Assembly: GCA_003550325.1 (NCBI GenBank)
Contig: QKWP01001196.1
Span: 65,264 to 129,263, forward strand
DNA length: 64,000 bases
From: Gigaspora rosea
Taxonomy: Eukaryota; Glomeromycota; Glomeromycetes; Diversisporales; Gigasporaceae
Direction: 5' to 3'
This document shows positions 21,070 through 32,459 of this stretch, piece by piece. The notes below the pieces were generated by a model. The model was not told the DNA's origin. It did not search any database and saw only the letters and a program-made list of their open reading frames with translations. Made by a program: the position numbers and the translations under genes. How positions within the stretch are numbered: the first letter of the stretch is position 1; the number at the start of each line of letters is the position of its first letter.

Positions 21070-22810
21070 ATGGCAGAACTTAGAGAAACTCAACTACAAA
21101 CCTTTGACGAGGACGCATGGGATAAAGAAAAAATAAAGGAATCCCTAACCTTCAAAGATAAATTACATAAATTCATAAAATACAAATTGGCAACACTTCC
21201 CACGTCAATACGCATACCCCCAGCCATAGATGCGAAATTTAGACATAGAGATACTGCCTTTTTTAGAAGCTTTACAAGAATACAAACGAGCAGACCACAA
21301 CACCAGACAGAATTCAATAATCTTTTCATTCTAGCTAGAGGTTGGAACCGGTTTTAAATATTCGAGTTTATCACATCTAAATTCGAGTTTATTACACCAA
21401 AATTCGAGTTTATCATGTCATTTATTAATAGTTGATGTGATAAACTCGAATTTTGGTGTGATAAACTCGAATTTAGATGTGATAAACTCGAATATTTAAA
21501 ACCGGTTCCAACCTCTAATCCTAGCATTAGAATCATATAAAAAACAACATAATGTACTAGCAACTAATAAACGAAACAGGAACCAACTATTTGATTTGCT
21601 TAGAGCGAAGCTAGCACTAGACTACCTATCAAACTTAGATTTTCACGAACTAGATGCTTGGGAAATTACGAGATACTTACTATATCTGTCAAACTTCGCA
21701 AAAATTGTTACAAACATGGAATTCGACGAAATCAGAAAATTGGTTTCAAAAGAGATCACTGATTCGCGATTGAAACTACCACAACAATATACCGATATAC
21801 ACTCAGACCTAACCAAAGCAATCCCTTTTGAACTACCGATTGAAAACAGGCAAACTATTGGGCCGAAAGTTAAAGCCCTAAGACTTATTTTTAAGTTTGA
21901 ACTCCTTCCAGAGAATTATATTTCGGACAAACGACAACCATTACCATCAGATTACAGGCAATTGAACAATACAGTTTACAAGTTCTTTCCAATCAGTGAC
22001 AGAGAAGAATTAAAAGATATTCCAACCTATAGAGCTACACTGCAAAAATATTATATATTCAATAGGATTCCAGATACCTACTTCGATTTATCTCCATCAA
22101 AACCACCCTTACCATTAACACCACAAGATTTATCTCCTAGATTGAGAGAGAAGTTCCCATTCCTACCGCTAGATAAAAAAGACTTTAAAGAACACATCAG
22201 ACTCCTCCGAGTTGACTACAACTTCAAACGGCTCCCCAATGACTATCTACTTCCTCGAAAAAAGTTGCCAAACAACCCAGCTGACCTAAAATGGAAAGAT
22301 TTTCCCTTCCTAATGACTACAACAGAAGCAGTTAAAGATTTTTTAGGCTAATCACCAGATTTTACAGCTTACCAAATCCACTTCCCTTAGCATATGCAAA
22401 TTTCAATTACACGGATTTACCAACTCTACCCCTGCTGGCTGAAGAAGTAGATGAAATATATTTGACCACTCCAATTACTTCACGGAAACACCTATTCATT
22501 GCGATACAAGACCTAAAACCACACTACTACTTCCACAAAATACCTGAATCCTGGATCAAAATGAGCGCAGCAGACCAAGTAGAGGGCCTATCCCCCTGTT
22601 TGCCCGCAAATTTAGAGGATCTCATGACTCATCTGGAAAAGAAAAACATAACAAATATTAAACTACCAATTAAAAAACATGAAAAAATCAACACCACAAT
22701 TGAGAAACTAAAAAAACACTTCCTTTTCAACAACATTCCATCCTTCCTATTCGACCAATTGGAAGACCTACCTCAACCCAGATTCGACCTATTTTATAAA
22801 CCAAAAAGAC
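21070..22810 (+). pseudogene. LINE-1 conserved region and six-module array
   Basis: The first piece 21070-21357 ends inside the MITE. It contains KFRHRDTAFFRSFTR, which LINE-2 keeps as KFKHRDTAFFRTFTR near 53200. After the MITE, 21596-22351 and the start of 22462-23442 carry six related modules (about 21824 to 22800). Each has an FPIS- or LPI-like start, a YxF / lP / Y core and a closing LP. LINE-2 has six in the same order. I know no named domain for this. One stop (near 22350) lies between modules 4 and 5. Confidence 0.75.
21328..21525. mobile_element. hAT-like foldback MITE splitting the LINE-1 reading frame
   Basis: ATTCTAGC (21328-21335) and ATCCTAGC (21518-21525) flank 21336-21517 (182 bp). 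Ends TAGAGGTTGGAACCGGTTTT. The element is nearly a perfect palindrome built from ATTCGAGTTTATCACA blocks. Element plus one duplication is 190 bp, and the LINE frame differs by exactly that shift across it. Confidence 0.9.
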
Positions 22811-23070
22811 ACTTCAAAGGGAAAATGAAAGAAGAAGATACCCAGATGTCGGATGCTGAAGCTCGAGAAGACCGGAAACCGGATACCGACACCCCCATGA
22901 CCCAATCACTAATGAGTAACTCATATGCAGAACCAGGCCCATCCTCGATGGGCAACAGAAGTCAAATCTCCAACTGCAGACCAGAGCACGTTAATAAAAA
23001 AATTAATAATATAGATATCACAGAAACTACTGAACTTATTGAAACACACAAATACACGTTCTCCTTTGAA

Positions 23071-24293
23071 GATGGAATTAACATCGCAACCCACAATATC
23101 AGAGGGCTCTCGAGAGCAAAAAAATTACAAGAATGGATCGAATTTTGTATAGAAGCAAATATACATATCATTGCATTATCTGAAACAAAACTTACACCTA
23201 ATCGGGTCAAGGGACTTACCAACTCCATATATGGCATATACACCTCTAACTTTGAACCCTATAAAGCCGACCAACGGGAATCTAGCTTGGGCGCCACTCT
23301 TATGATCTGCAACAGCCTACAAGCCTATATTCACAACATCAAAACAATCCCTGGAACACTAATCATAATTGACTTATTCCTACCAGATAACAACAAACTA
23401 GAGTTATATCCATTTATCTCCCCTCTAATCACCCAACCTTAAATGAGAAAGCACAAAATGAAGCAGATAGATGGATAAGGGAAGCTAAAAGCAGAAATTG
23501 GAAACTGTTCCTAATGGGCGATTTCAACTCTAATCAGCATAAAAAAAAACTACCACCTATTTTCAAAAACCTGAATACTTTGGGAGCAACAAGCCTATTG
23601 GACTTCCACAGTATCATTTCGCACACTTGGACTGGTCCCTCCTTCCAAAGCCAAATCGACGACATCTGGATACTACAAGATATGATCTTAGAAATTGAAA
23701 AACTCTTGTTGACAGAGGCAATGTATATTATGGGCAGTGATCATTGTATAATATCAACAACTTGGCATACACACATACTGAATAAGAATATTAACAAAAA
23801 CAAGAGGAATAAAAAAAGGAAACGGAAGATACACCAGTATAACAAGATATCAGCAGAGGACTGGACCGAATTTACAGATGAACTGGGAAAAAACTTTGCA
23901 AAGAAAAATCTAAACAATCCGATATCAAACCAAAGCGAACTGGATAAAGCCTGGAATTTCTGGGCAATTGAAATTAAAACAATGATCAATAGAAAGATCC
24001 CGTTCACCTTTACTAGTCGAAGAACCTATCATGCCCTATCTCTAAAGGCAACAAAACTGCATGCTGCTCTAAAAAATATAAATAAAGCTTTAAGCTTAAT
24101 AACCCAGGGAAATCCCGAAATGATAGAAAAGATAAACAAACTTCTCGAAAAAATATCAAAGTTAGCAGACCTGGAAATCACATCAATTAATATTAATGAC
24201 TTCACAAATAGTAGGGATACAATAATCTCGACCTTAAAAGAGAATAAGAATACCATATGGACAAGCCGGAACTATGAAAACAACAAGAAGTGA
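23071..24293 (+). pseudogene. LINE-1 APE endonuclease domain
   Basis: Pieces 22462-23442 and 23514-24293, separated by a frameshift near 23430. The motif order is THNIRGL (Asn), ALSETK (Glu), MGDFNS (Asp/Asn) and GSDHCIISTTW (Asp/His), the catalytic set of APE-like LINE endonucleases that nick target DNA for target-primed reverse transcription. All key residues look intact; only the frame is broken. On the N-terminal side the frame runs on from the six-module array without a stop, unlike LINE-2. Confidence 0.85.
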
Positions 24294-25762
24294 CAGATAA
24301 AATTAACTTCTACATCAACCGAAGATATGAAGATTTTAGAGACCGCACATGTAGAATGTTAGATAGTATCCTCCAAAGGAAGGCGGAACCTGTTCGAACT
24401 GACAAAGTCATCCTCCCAGACAAAATTCTATTGGATAAAGAAGAAATACTACAACACATAAGATTACACTCAAAAAATTGGACCAGACTTAATCCGGCCA
24501 GTATAACTCCTAAAAACGAGTGGGACGAGAAATACCTTCCTTTAAAAAATACCTTACCATCGATATACTCTAACTCGACTCATGATATAACCTTACAAGA
24601 ATTAAAAGAAACTATAGAGAACTCCCCAAGCAACAAAGCACCTGGTCCCTTGGCAATTCCCAATGAAGTGATAAAACACTTCCCAGAAAACGCTATACAC
24701 TTCCTACTAAAAATTCTTAATGCTTGCCTACAAATTGAAATAGTTCCCAACCAATGGTTATAGTCTAACATATGGCTAATCCCAAAGAAAGATTGCTATA
24801 ATTACGATCTAAATTACACAAGACCTATAACGCTAATCGACCACACAAGGAAAATACTGACAAAAATAATAACGAATAGACTGACGATCCCAATAATGCG
24901 TTATGAAGTTTTGTCCCCACTAAACTTCGCCACCTTTCCTGGACAATCAACTTCCCAACCATTGTCCAACCTCACTCACATCCTAGAAGACGCCCGCACT
25001 AATAACAAAGAAATCTGAGCACTTGCCCAGGACATGTCCAAAGCATTTGATACCGTGCATGTTTCCACACTAGAAAAAGCACTAATGAGAATAAAAATAC
25101 TGGAGAAGATAATAAACCTACTCTTATATCTGCTGACTAACAGAAAAAACAGGGTAATCATGGATCTAGGTCTTACAAGACCTTACGAAGTAGAGGACAG
25201 GATTGACCAAGGAGAGACATTCTCTCCTCTCCTTTGGAAAATCTACTACGACCCCCTGATCTCACGAATCCAACGATCGTTTCAAGGCTATACAGAAAGT
25301 ATACCTACCAACCCACCACGCCAAATATACATACCAGTAATGGCATACATGGATGACTCACTCTGGCTGGCACATAACAAAACCACCTTAACCAACATAA
25401 TTTCGCTTGCCACCTCATTTTACAAATATAATAATATAAGAGTAAACCCATCGAAATCATACCTCATTACAAACACGAAAAAAGATAAAATCCTCTCAAT
25501 TGAATTTGACAACTCAACAATCTACGCTTCTAAAAAGGATACGCCAATAAAATACCTCGGAGCCTGGTTTACGGCCGGAAACTCACTACACCCAATTCAA
25601 TACCTAATACTCGCTGAAGTACAAACGAATCTAAAAAAACTCAGATTAGCAAAAATAACAGAAAAACAAGCAATTTATATTATCAATAGAGTGATTTTCC
25701 CTCAGCTACAATACCGCCTTTACTCGGTGCCTGAAATTATCACAGATAGAAAAAATCAATAG
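24290..25762 (+). pseudogene. LINE-1 reverse transcriptase domain
   Basis: Pieces 24290-24763 and 25034-25762 are in the same frame, with TAG near 24761 and TGA near 25018 between them. The TGA replaces the Trp seen in LINE-2 before the catalytic segment. Visible motifs: NKAPGPLAIPNEVIK (fingers), AQDMSKAFDTVH (motif A Asp), DQGETFSPLLW, and MAYMDDSLW (motif C, YMDD intact). It copies LINE RNA at the nicked target. Broken by the two stops. Confidence 0.9.
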
Positions 25763-28002
25763 AACATGTGTTGGTATAGTTAAACAAAAAGGAGGACTCG
25801 CGAGAGGAATTCCAAATTCCTTTATACACAATCCAGAAATCTACAGTCTTGACAATCTACTACAAGTTCACGATAATACACTCATTTCATTTCTAACAAA
25901 AAACTTAAATCACAAAGACTTTGATAAATCTTTTTTAAAAATGCGGATACAACATCTACAGGAAGCTGCAAACACAGAAAAATCTATATTGAACCATATA
26001 CCATTATTTCCGCATGGACAAAACCTTACACATACAGCTCAGTCAATTATCGCAGGCCTATCCCTGGGAATTACCTGGAACAAACCGCTCAATCAATGGC
26101 CTATAATTCCTAAACACCTAAAGGGTACCCCGATAGACCAATTCATAATAGATCACCCCAAAAAGCACATCTTAAAAGAGAAAATGAATAGACACGGTAT
26201 CTACTATGCGGAACAACTATTAGATTTAAAGAACAAAAACTTCTTATCCTGGGCAGAAATCCATTACAACATACAAAAAATCCCAAGAGGACGTCCTCCA
26301 AACTGGCTAAATACAATGCAAGAAATATTGAGTGGAAAGGCAAATCCCACAACTACACTAATTACTCCAAACCCCTTTATTTTAACACCCTGGACCCGCA
26401 AAAAAAGAAAGAACTGGATAATAACAAATGATAAAAAATTCGCAAAAATAACTAGTTCTTCCCAACAACACCCCAAGGCAAACATTACATAATTACTACA
26501 AACAACAAACTGGAACCTTGTACAGGTTGCACTCTGAAAAATAAATTGATAACAGAAGAATACTGCTACTTCTTCTTAAGGAATAGAGCGTATATCTTCA
26601 AGTAGACAGCCGGCAGATAGTCCATGAAAAAATATCAGACATCTTTACAGCCTTAAATAATAGATTTCCACCACAAAAAGAAACACACTCGAAACCTCCA
26701 AACCTTCCTCCAAGACCCTTGTCAGCCTTCATAGACCTTCCGTTGGAATTATGGGAGTCACTAACGAATAATAATTTCAAAAAACGAAACCATTCAATAC
26801 ACTTGATATCAAGGAAAGAGAACCATGTGATTAGATCTACAACTTACTCCTCATATACCGTAGCAGCTAAATTGTCAACAAGGGATGCAGTGATCGGCAA
26901 TACTAATAAAATATGGCTATCACGCCTATATTCTACCTTAACAATATTGATATTCCTACTCTCAACCATATCCATTAATACCATATTACAAATCGTCACA
27001 AATCATAAACAAACAGTAGAGATGATCCAAAAAACAATCAAATTGGAACTATACAAACTCGACCAACTTAACAAAGAAGACCACCCCAGTCTTCTTAAAA
27101 TACTCAAAGGATCATTAGGGGACCGCAAAGTTTCTATAAAATTAGACCCAGAACTTAATATACAAAAACCATCAACGATATATAACATGGACATTAATCC
27201 CAAACACTTTGTTTACAACGTCTTCACCATAGAATTGCTAAACACCCCTTGTATATTACAGACAAAACTTGTATTAAAAAATATTAGCAGAATCACTAAC
27301 TTGCTACAATGGTTCAACCAACAACGTATACACTTGTGGGAATCATATATAGGAAATATACAATGGGACCATGTCCTAAAATATATTTCACTTGCCGACA
27401 AACCAGCTGCCTTATACACACACCCAGCCCTATTACAATTAAAAAACTTCAAAGTTAAAATAATTGCAGAAGAATTGCCAACTCACTTACTTCTTCACTA
27501 CTGCAATCTGAACAAAAATCCAAATTATCTATGCCCACGCTACTATGCGGAACCTGAGGATATAGTACATATATTTACTTGCATATCTAACCACCTAACA
27601 TGGAAAGAAGAAATACGTCGAATTCTAATAAGGGTAGCAACCGAAACAGAATCACCATTAGAAAACCCCTATGAATTCATAAAATCATTCATGTACCTAC
27701 ACATAGAAAAAAAGATGCCACTTGGCCTAATTACCAACTCAACTCACTTTCCTACTAGCTTCAAACACAAACAAAACCGATACACCCTTCTCCTTTATCA
27801 CGAAATTATCAAAATTCTCCATAAAGAATATTGGATCCCTTCAAGAACCTCACGACATTCCAATATACTCCCAAACCCACCAAAAATTGACCCTCCAAAA
27901 ATGACACCAACACCCTCTCTTAATAAAAAAATAATAGAAAATAAATTACAAAAATACATTAGTTTAGGTTGTACTTCGTTAGCTAAACTCATCACAGACT
28001 AG
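25763..28002 (+). pseudogene. LINE-1 C-terminal region with degenerate Cys/His motif
   Basis: Pieces 25941-26492 and 26719-28002 in different frames. Near the end, LCPRYYAEPEDIVHIFTC matches the CxxC...HxxxC finger found after many LINE reverse transcriptases, with the second Cys changed to Tyr. LINE-2 has LCYRCNQ...KYLLLC, keeping both Cys but with Tyr at the His position. An RNase H domain would be plausible between RT and finger, but I could not identify its catalytic residues. The stop is TAG at 28000-28002. Confidence 0.7.
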
Positions 28003-28010
28003 AGGTCTCC

Positions 28011-28034
28011 GACCAATCTAGCAAAGAATTGGTC
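28011..28034 (+). promoter_or_regulatory. LINE-1 3' UTR stem-loop with TAGCAAAG loop
   Basis: GACCAAT (28011-28017) pairs with ATTGGTC (28028-28034) across a 10-nt loop containing TAGCAAAG. LINE-2 has GACCTA/TAGGTC with the same loop core, a covarying pair. Confidence 0.7.
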
Positions 28035-28121
28035 GAAAGTAAACTAGCTCTTATCCCTATCTCCCTAGAATAGTAATTATACATTTGTAATTAATTGAAT
28101 AATAACTATTAATAAAGATAT

Positions 28122-28136
28122 AGAGGGAAGACCTCT
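28122..28136 (+). promoter_or_regulatory. LINE-1 terminal stem-loop before the A tail
   Basis: AGAGG-GAAGA-CCTCT, 5-bp stem and 5-nt loop. It lies just after AATAAAGATAT and just before the A-rich tail. It is likely part of the RNA recognised for target-primed reverse transcription. Confidence 0.7.
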
Positions 28137-28810
28137 CTTTTAAAAAAAATAAAAATAAAAATAAAATTTAATATTGAATAACTTGTGAACCAGTAATCTG
28201 TTTTAGATAATTTTACTACCAAAATGCTCGTCTCAATGAGACAATTCTAATGAACCTAAAATCGTTAAATTCTAATCACGGAATCCCAAGATCGTTATAG
28301 ATTTGTGTTATTTTTAATTGATTTAATATATTTTATATTAAAATAACACAAATCTATAACAATTTTGGGATCCCGTGATCGGAATTTAACGATTTTAGGT
28401 TCATTAGAATCGTCTTACTGAGACGAGCATTTTGGTAGTAAAATCATCTAAAATGGATCGTTGTTCACAGTTATTCAATGTTAAAGTTTATAAGAACTTT
28501 AATAATAATTTTTAATATATACAAAACTAATATAATTAAAGCAATACAGGTTTATAACGATCTTGGAATCCAGTAACTGGATTTTGATAATTTTAGGCTC
28601 ATTGGAATTGTCTCATTGAGACAAACATTTTAGTTGTAAAATCATCCAAAACGGATCATTGGTTTAAATTTTATTTAATATTAAAGTTTAAAAATTTTTT
28701 AAAATTTAAAAAATTTTAGCCAATTAAATTACAGTATTTATGATCAGGTAGGAAGAAGTGGAGTAGTCTCTTAGTAGCAAAATATCAGCTGATAAATGGC
28801 CCTTCCCTAA

Positions 28811-28930
28811 CGTAAAATTTTATTTTGAACAACTTTTTCTAAGTCATAAAGATAAATTGTCTTAGTAAAAAAAAAAGTTTTATAAAAAAAATCTCTTGGT
28901 TTCCTCTAGCCTTCTTAAACTAAAAATTTA
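28811..28930. mobile_element. Right part of the split FB2 foldback element
   Basis: GTAAAATTTTATTTTGAACA and ACTTTTTCTAAGTCATAAAG continue the FB2 sequence interrupted at 19262. Matches 38570-38640. Confidence 0.6.
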
Positions 28931-29481
28931 ACCTTTTAGTTTAAAATAGAAAAGTATGAGGTGAAATGTCACATCTTCTTTCTGTAGCAGTTTAATGGTT
29001 AGCCCTGACTGCAAGTGATAGGCTTGCCCTATTGTATAGATCATTAGATGATTAGTTAGAAATTTTAAATATAGTATTTCTTTATATATCATCCTGATAT
29101 AATTGTAACTTACTATCCTATTTCTGTACTTGACATTAATAAATAAAAAAAATAAAAATAAAAAAAAAATAAAAAAAATCCAAAATTTCCAAATGAAAAT
29201 TTATAAAAAATCGTAATTTTCAAAATATTTCTACGTATATGTACTTACTATTAACTACTAGTACAAATGCAATTTACCATATATGTCCAAAAATAAGCTA
29301 CTACCTAAAATAAGCTACCCAGGACCCTAAATAATCTATGTGAGGTCATATTTGAGCATCATAGTAAAAATTTTTTTGGTTAGCAATTTTGTTTTAATAT
29401 ATTAAACAACATTTCACACATTAGATTGAACTTTCACCCATTTTTAATTTTTTTAAAATACAACGTCACTAAAAAAAAAAA
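28931..29481. other. AT-rich DNA up to the second gap
   Basis: CATATATGTCCAAAAATAAG near 29278 resembles an end of the T2 MITE family, so a fragment may be present. No gene. Confidence 0.45.
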
Positions 29482-30188
29482 NNNNNNNNNNNNNNNNNNN
29501 NNNNNNNNNNNNNNNNNNNNNNNNNNNNNNNNNNNNNNNNNNNNNNNNNNNNNNNNNNNNNNNNNNNNNNNNNNNNNNNNNNNNNNNNNNNNNNNNNNNN
29601 NNNNNNNNNNNNNNNNNNNNNNNNNNNNNNNNNNNNNNNNNNNNNNNNNNNNNNNNNNNNNNNNNNNNNNNNNNNNNNNNNNNNNNNNNNNNNNNNNNNN
29701 NNNNNNNNNNNNNNNNNNNNNNNNNNNNNNNNNNNNNNNNNNNNNNNNNNNNNNNNNNNNNNNNNNNNNNNNNNNNNNNNNNNNNNNNNNNNNNNNNNNN
29801 NNNNNNNNNNNNNNNNNNNNNNNNNNNNNNNNNNNNNNNNNNNNNNNNNNNNNNNNNNNNNNNNNNNNNNNNNNNNNNNNNNNNNNNNNNNNNNNNNNNN
29901 NNNNNNNNNNNNNNNNNNNNNNNNNNNNNNNNNNNNNNNNNNNNNNNNNNNNNNNNNNNNNNNNNNNNNNNNNNNNNNNNNNNNNNNNNNNNNNNNNNNN
30001 NNNNNNNNNNNNNNNNNNNNNNNNNNNNNNNNNNNNNNNNNNNNNNNNNNNNNNNNNNNNNNNNNNNNNNNNNNNNNNNNNNNNNNNNNNNNNNNNNNNN
30101 NNNNNNNNNNNNNNNNNNNNNNNNNNNNNNNNNNNNNNNNNNNNNNNNNNNNNNNNNNNNNNNNNNNNNNNNNNNNNNNNNNNNNNNN
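29482..30188. other. Assembly gap (N), 707 bases
   Basis: All N, bordered by poly-A on both sides. Frames crossing it are artefacts. Confidence 0.99.
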
Positions 30189-30339
30189 AAAAAAAAAAAA
30201 ACGAACTTACACTCACTAAAAAAAAAAGCAAAAAAAAAAGTTCAAAAACTCTTAAGCCATTTAATCCATGAGCTACCGAGGATCATAAATATATATAGCA
30301 CAAATTGTACCAAAAAACTTAAAAAAAAAAGCCTGTTTC

Positions 30340-30475
30340 GATCTATTTTTACCACACTTTCCCTTTTACCCCCTCTCTCTTTACTTTCATCTCTTTCTTT
30401 TACTCCCTCTCTTCCTTTTACTCCTCTTTCCTTTTACCTCTCTCTTTCTTTTACCCCTCTCTCCTTTTTACCTGC
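30340..30475 (+). repeat. Polypyrimidine tract with CTTTTACYCCTCTCT units
   Basis: Degenerate repeats of roughly 17-20 bp built from CTTTTACCCCTCTCTTT, almost free of purines apart from the TTTTAC step. Confidence 0.8.
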
Positions 30476-30658
30476 CGGATTACTATTATAGCCCAGATTT
30501 TTTATTAGCACATTTCAAATAGTATTTATAAAAATTGCCCATTAACATTCTTTAAAATATACCTATTTGGCCATTTAGCGGGTTTCAAATATAACTTTTT
30601 TCTCCAATACCTACTTTTCAAATATAACCTTTTTTGAAAAACGGTCCTCCATTAGCTA

Positions 30659-30987
30659 TTTTTCAACTATAACCTCATATAAATTATTCGGGGTTCTAGC
30701 TACCTCCCTGATTTTTTTAAAAAATCTTAAAAAATTTGTTAGCAGTTGCTACATATAAAACTTTTTTTTTTACTAAGTAAACTTCAAAAAGTCGATTAAG
30801 TAAAGTTGTTCAGCGCATCAAAATACACTTACAATAAAAATTTGGTGTTATTTGGACGACTTTTTATTAGTACGTTTTTCAATTTTTTCAAAAAATGCTT
30901 TATTTCGAAAATAAGCTACTTTACGATTTTTTGTGTAATTTTTTGGCCAAAAAAGGTAGCTTAATTTCGGACACATACGGTATATCC
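30659..30987 (-). mobile_element. T2 family MITE, copy B
   Basis: The right end ATACGGTAT near 30979-30987, with the complement of AAATTAAGCTACC, and the long internal match to 15300-15560 (GCGCTGAACAACTTTACTTA on minus) identify the family. The left boundary is approximate. Confidence 0.65.
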
Positions 30988-31065
30988 CATTATTCTCTGC
31001 ATATAATTGTATGGATCTTTGTTGCTAACCTTAGCTTTATGCAGGGATTTTGACAAAACAACTAA

Positions 31066-31920
31066 CTGTCAAATAGTGTTCCATACAGGTCAAATCGGAC
31101 GAATATTTTTAAAGATCTGGATCTGATCTGAAAAATTGAATCGGATCCATGTTCAGATCTGGATTCAACTCTAAAGATCTGGATCTGTATCCAGATCCGA
31201 TATAGTTATATAAATGATTGGTTGATATTATGTGTAATTACTCTGGGTCACCCATCATAGAATAACATCTATAATTTTAAAACCATTTACTGGTATCGGT
31301 TTTAATATGAGAAAGACTTCATATAAAGCTTACAATTAATAAATACACACAAAAGAATTTGTTGCAAATATTTAGAAAGTTGATAGATACGTATAAAGTG
31401 GGATAAATGTGATATTTATTACTAATAAACTCCACCCCAAATGTTTGTTTAAATCTAATATAATAAAACGGTCTTAGACGAAAAACACATTTCCAGTTAC
31501 CTTCACTTACAGTATAATTTTTCACGGCCAATAAACGGTCATATATTTTGTCTTCTTAGTAGTCAGTAAGGAAGCAGATTCTTTTCGGATTCTTTTGAAC
31601 AGTAAATACTAATGTTCATTTAAAACTATAAATGGCTTCAGGAGTTTGTTAGTGGAATGTTATCGGGTTATTAATTTGCATTGGCCAATTAGTCCAATGC
31701 GGGTAACTCTCATGCAGGTACAATCACTAAATTAACCAATTAGTGTCTACTAAATACAGCCAATCAGCATGAACAGATCCAACGGATCTTTCGGATCGAA
31801 TCCTCAATATAGATTTGAATGTTGGCGGATCCTATAATTATGGATCTGGATCTGATCTGATCACCGGATCCAGATTGGATCCAGATCTTTGGATCAGATC
31901 TGTGGAACACTACTGTCAAG
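31066..31920. mobile_element. hAT-like element with GATC-rich subterminal repeats
   Basis: CTGTCAAA (31066-31073) and CTGTCAAG (31913-31920) flank 31074-31912 (839 bp). Both ends start TAGTGTTCCA. The subterminal 120 bp on each side are packed with AGATCTGGATC/GGATCCAGATC strings. No transposase frame. Probably mobilised in trans by a hAT transposase. Confidence 0.8.
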
Positions 31921-32110
31921 TATTATTTTGGGCTAACAATAAGTTATGCCTCAAATTATGTAAATTCTACGAGTTAAAAATTATTTATTTTAGGCTAACA
32001 ATAAAGTACGCCTCAAATTATCCAAATTCTACAAATTAAAAATCATTAAACTAATAAAAGTATACCATTTAACTATGGATTCTGCAAATTCTGCAAATTC
32101 TGCAAATTTA
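31921..32110. repeat. Local duplications
   Basis: GGCTAACAATAA...GCCTCAAATTAT...AAATTCTAC occurs twice (about 31930 and 31993). TTCTGCAAA is repeated three times near 32080-32107. Confidence 0.7.
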
Positions 32111-32459
32111 TTTACTTTGTCAGACTTCTACATTTTACACTAACCAGGTATTCAAAAAGTATGAAAATACCCATATTAATACTAAGTTCGAAAAATTGAA
32201 AATCAAGTTTTTTTCTTATTTGCGCAAAATAACTGATTTCAAAAAGATTAAAATTTTTTTGAATTTCACAAAACGATACTATTATTTAAGAATTTATATG
32301 AATAGTATATCAAATTTTACTTCTTAACTTGACTTGGGTAATAGTAGGATCTACTAGTCATTACTTTACAGTAATTTAAAATATATTAAAATTGTAGCAG
32401 GAACTCAGACTAATTAAATAGCACTTTACCAATTATTTCTTATATTCTGCTTCTTCATT

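Larger units (their letters stand above)
20072..28176 (+). mobile_element. LINE-1: near full-length APE-type LINE with 16-bp target duplication
   Basis: ATAAAATTTAATATTG at 20072-20087 and 28161-28176 bracket the element 20088-28160 (8073 bp). In order it has a 5' region with AACTCTTTTC, an N-terminal region rich in Gln/Pro/acidic residues, a KFRHRDTAFFRSFTR segment, six repeated modules, APE endonuclease, reverse transcriptase, a C-terminal region with a Cys/His motif, a structured 3' UTR and an A-rich tail. Stops, frameshifts and a MITE (21336-21517) inactivate it. It is inserted in the FB1 foldback. LINE-2 (46205-54291) is a diverged relative. Confidence 0.9.
19262..28810. mobile_element. 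FB1 foldback element with TAA duplication, hosting LINE-1 and a MITE
   Basis: TAA at 19262-19264 and 28808-28810. Ends GAGGAGCACCATTTATCACC and the complement GGGAAGGGCCATTTATCAGC. The internal order is arm A, arm B, complement of B, complement of A. Each arm holds a GTCTCAATGAGAC palindrome and ATCCCAAGATCGTTATA. Subtracting LINE-1, the inner MITE and their duplications leaves roughly 975 bp. A second copy at 40494-43230 is also full of insertions. Confidence 0.75.

Noticed and set aside
26719..28002. RNase H domain in the LINE-1 C-terminus
   Set aside because: No convincing catalytic Asp/Glu pattern could be read, so it was left as an unassigned C-terminal region.
29426..30271. Long open frames over the second N block
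   Set aside because: Same artefact of the gap.
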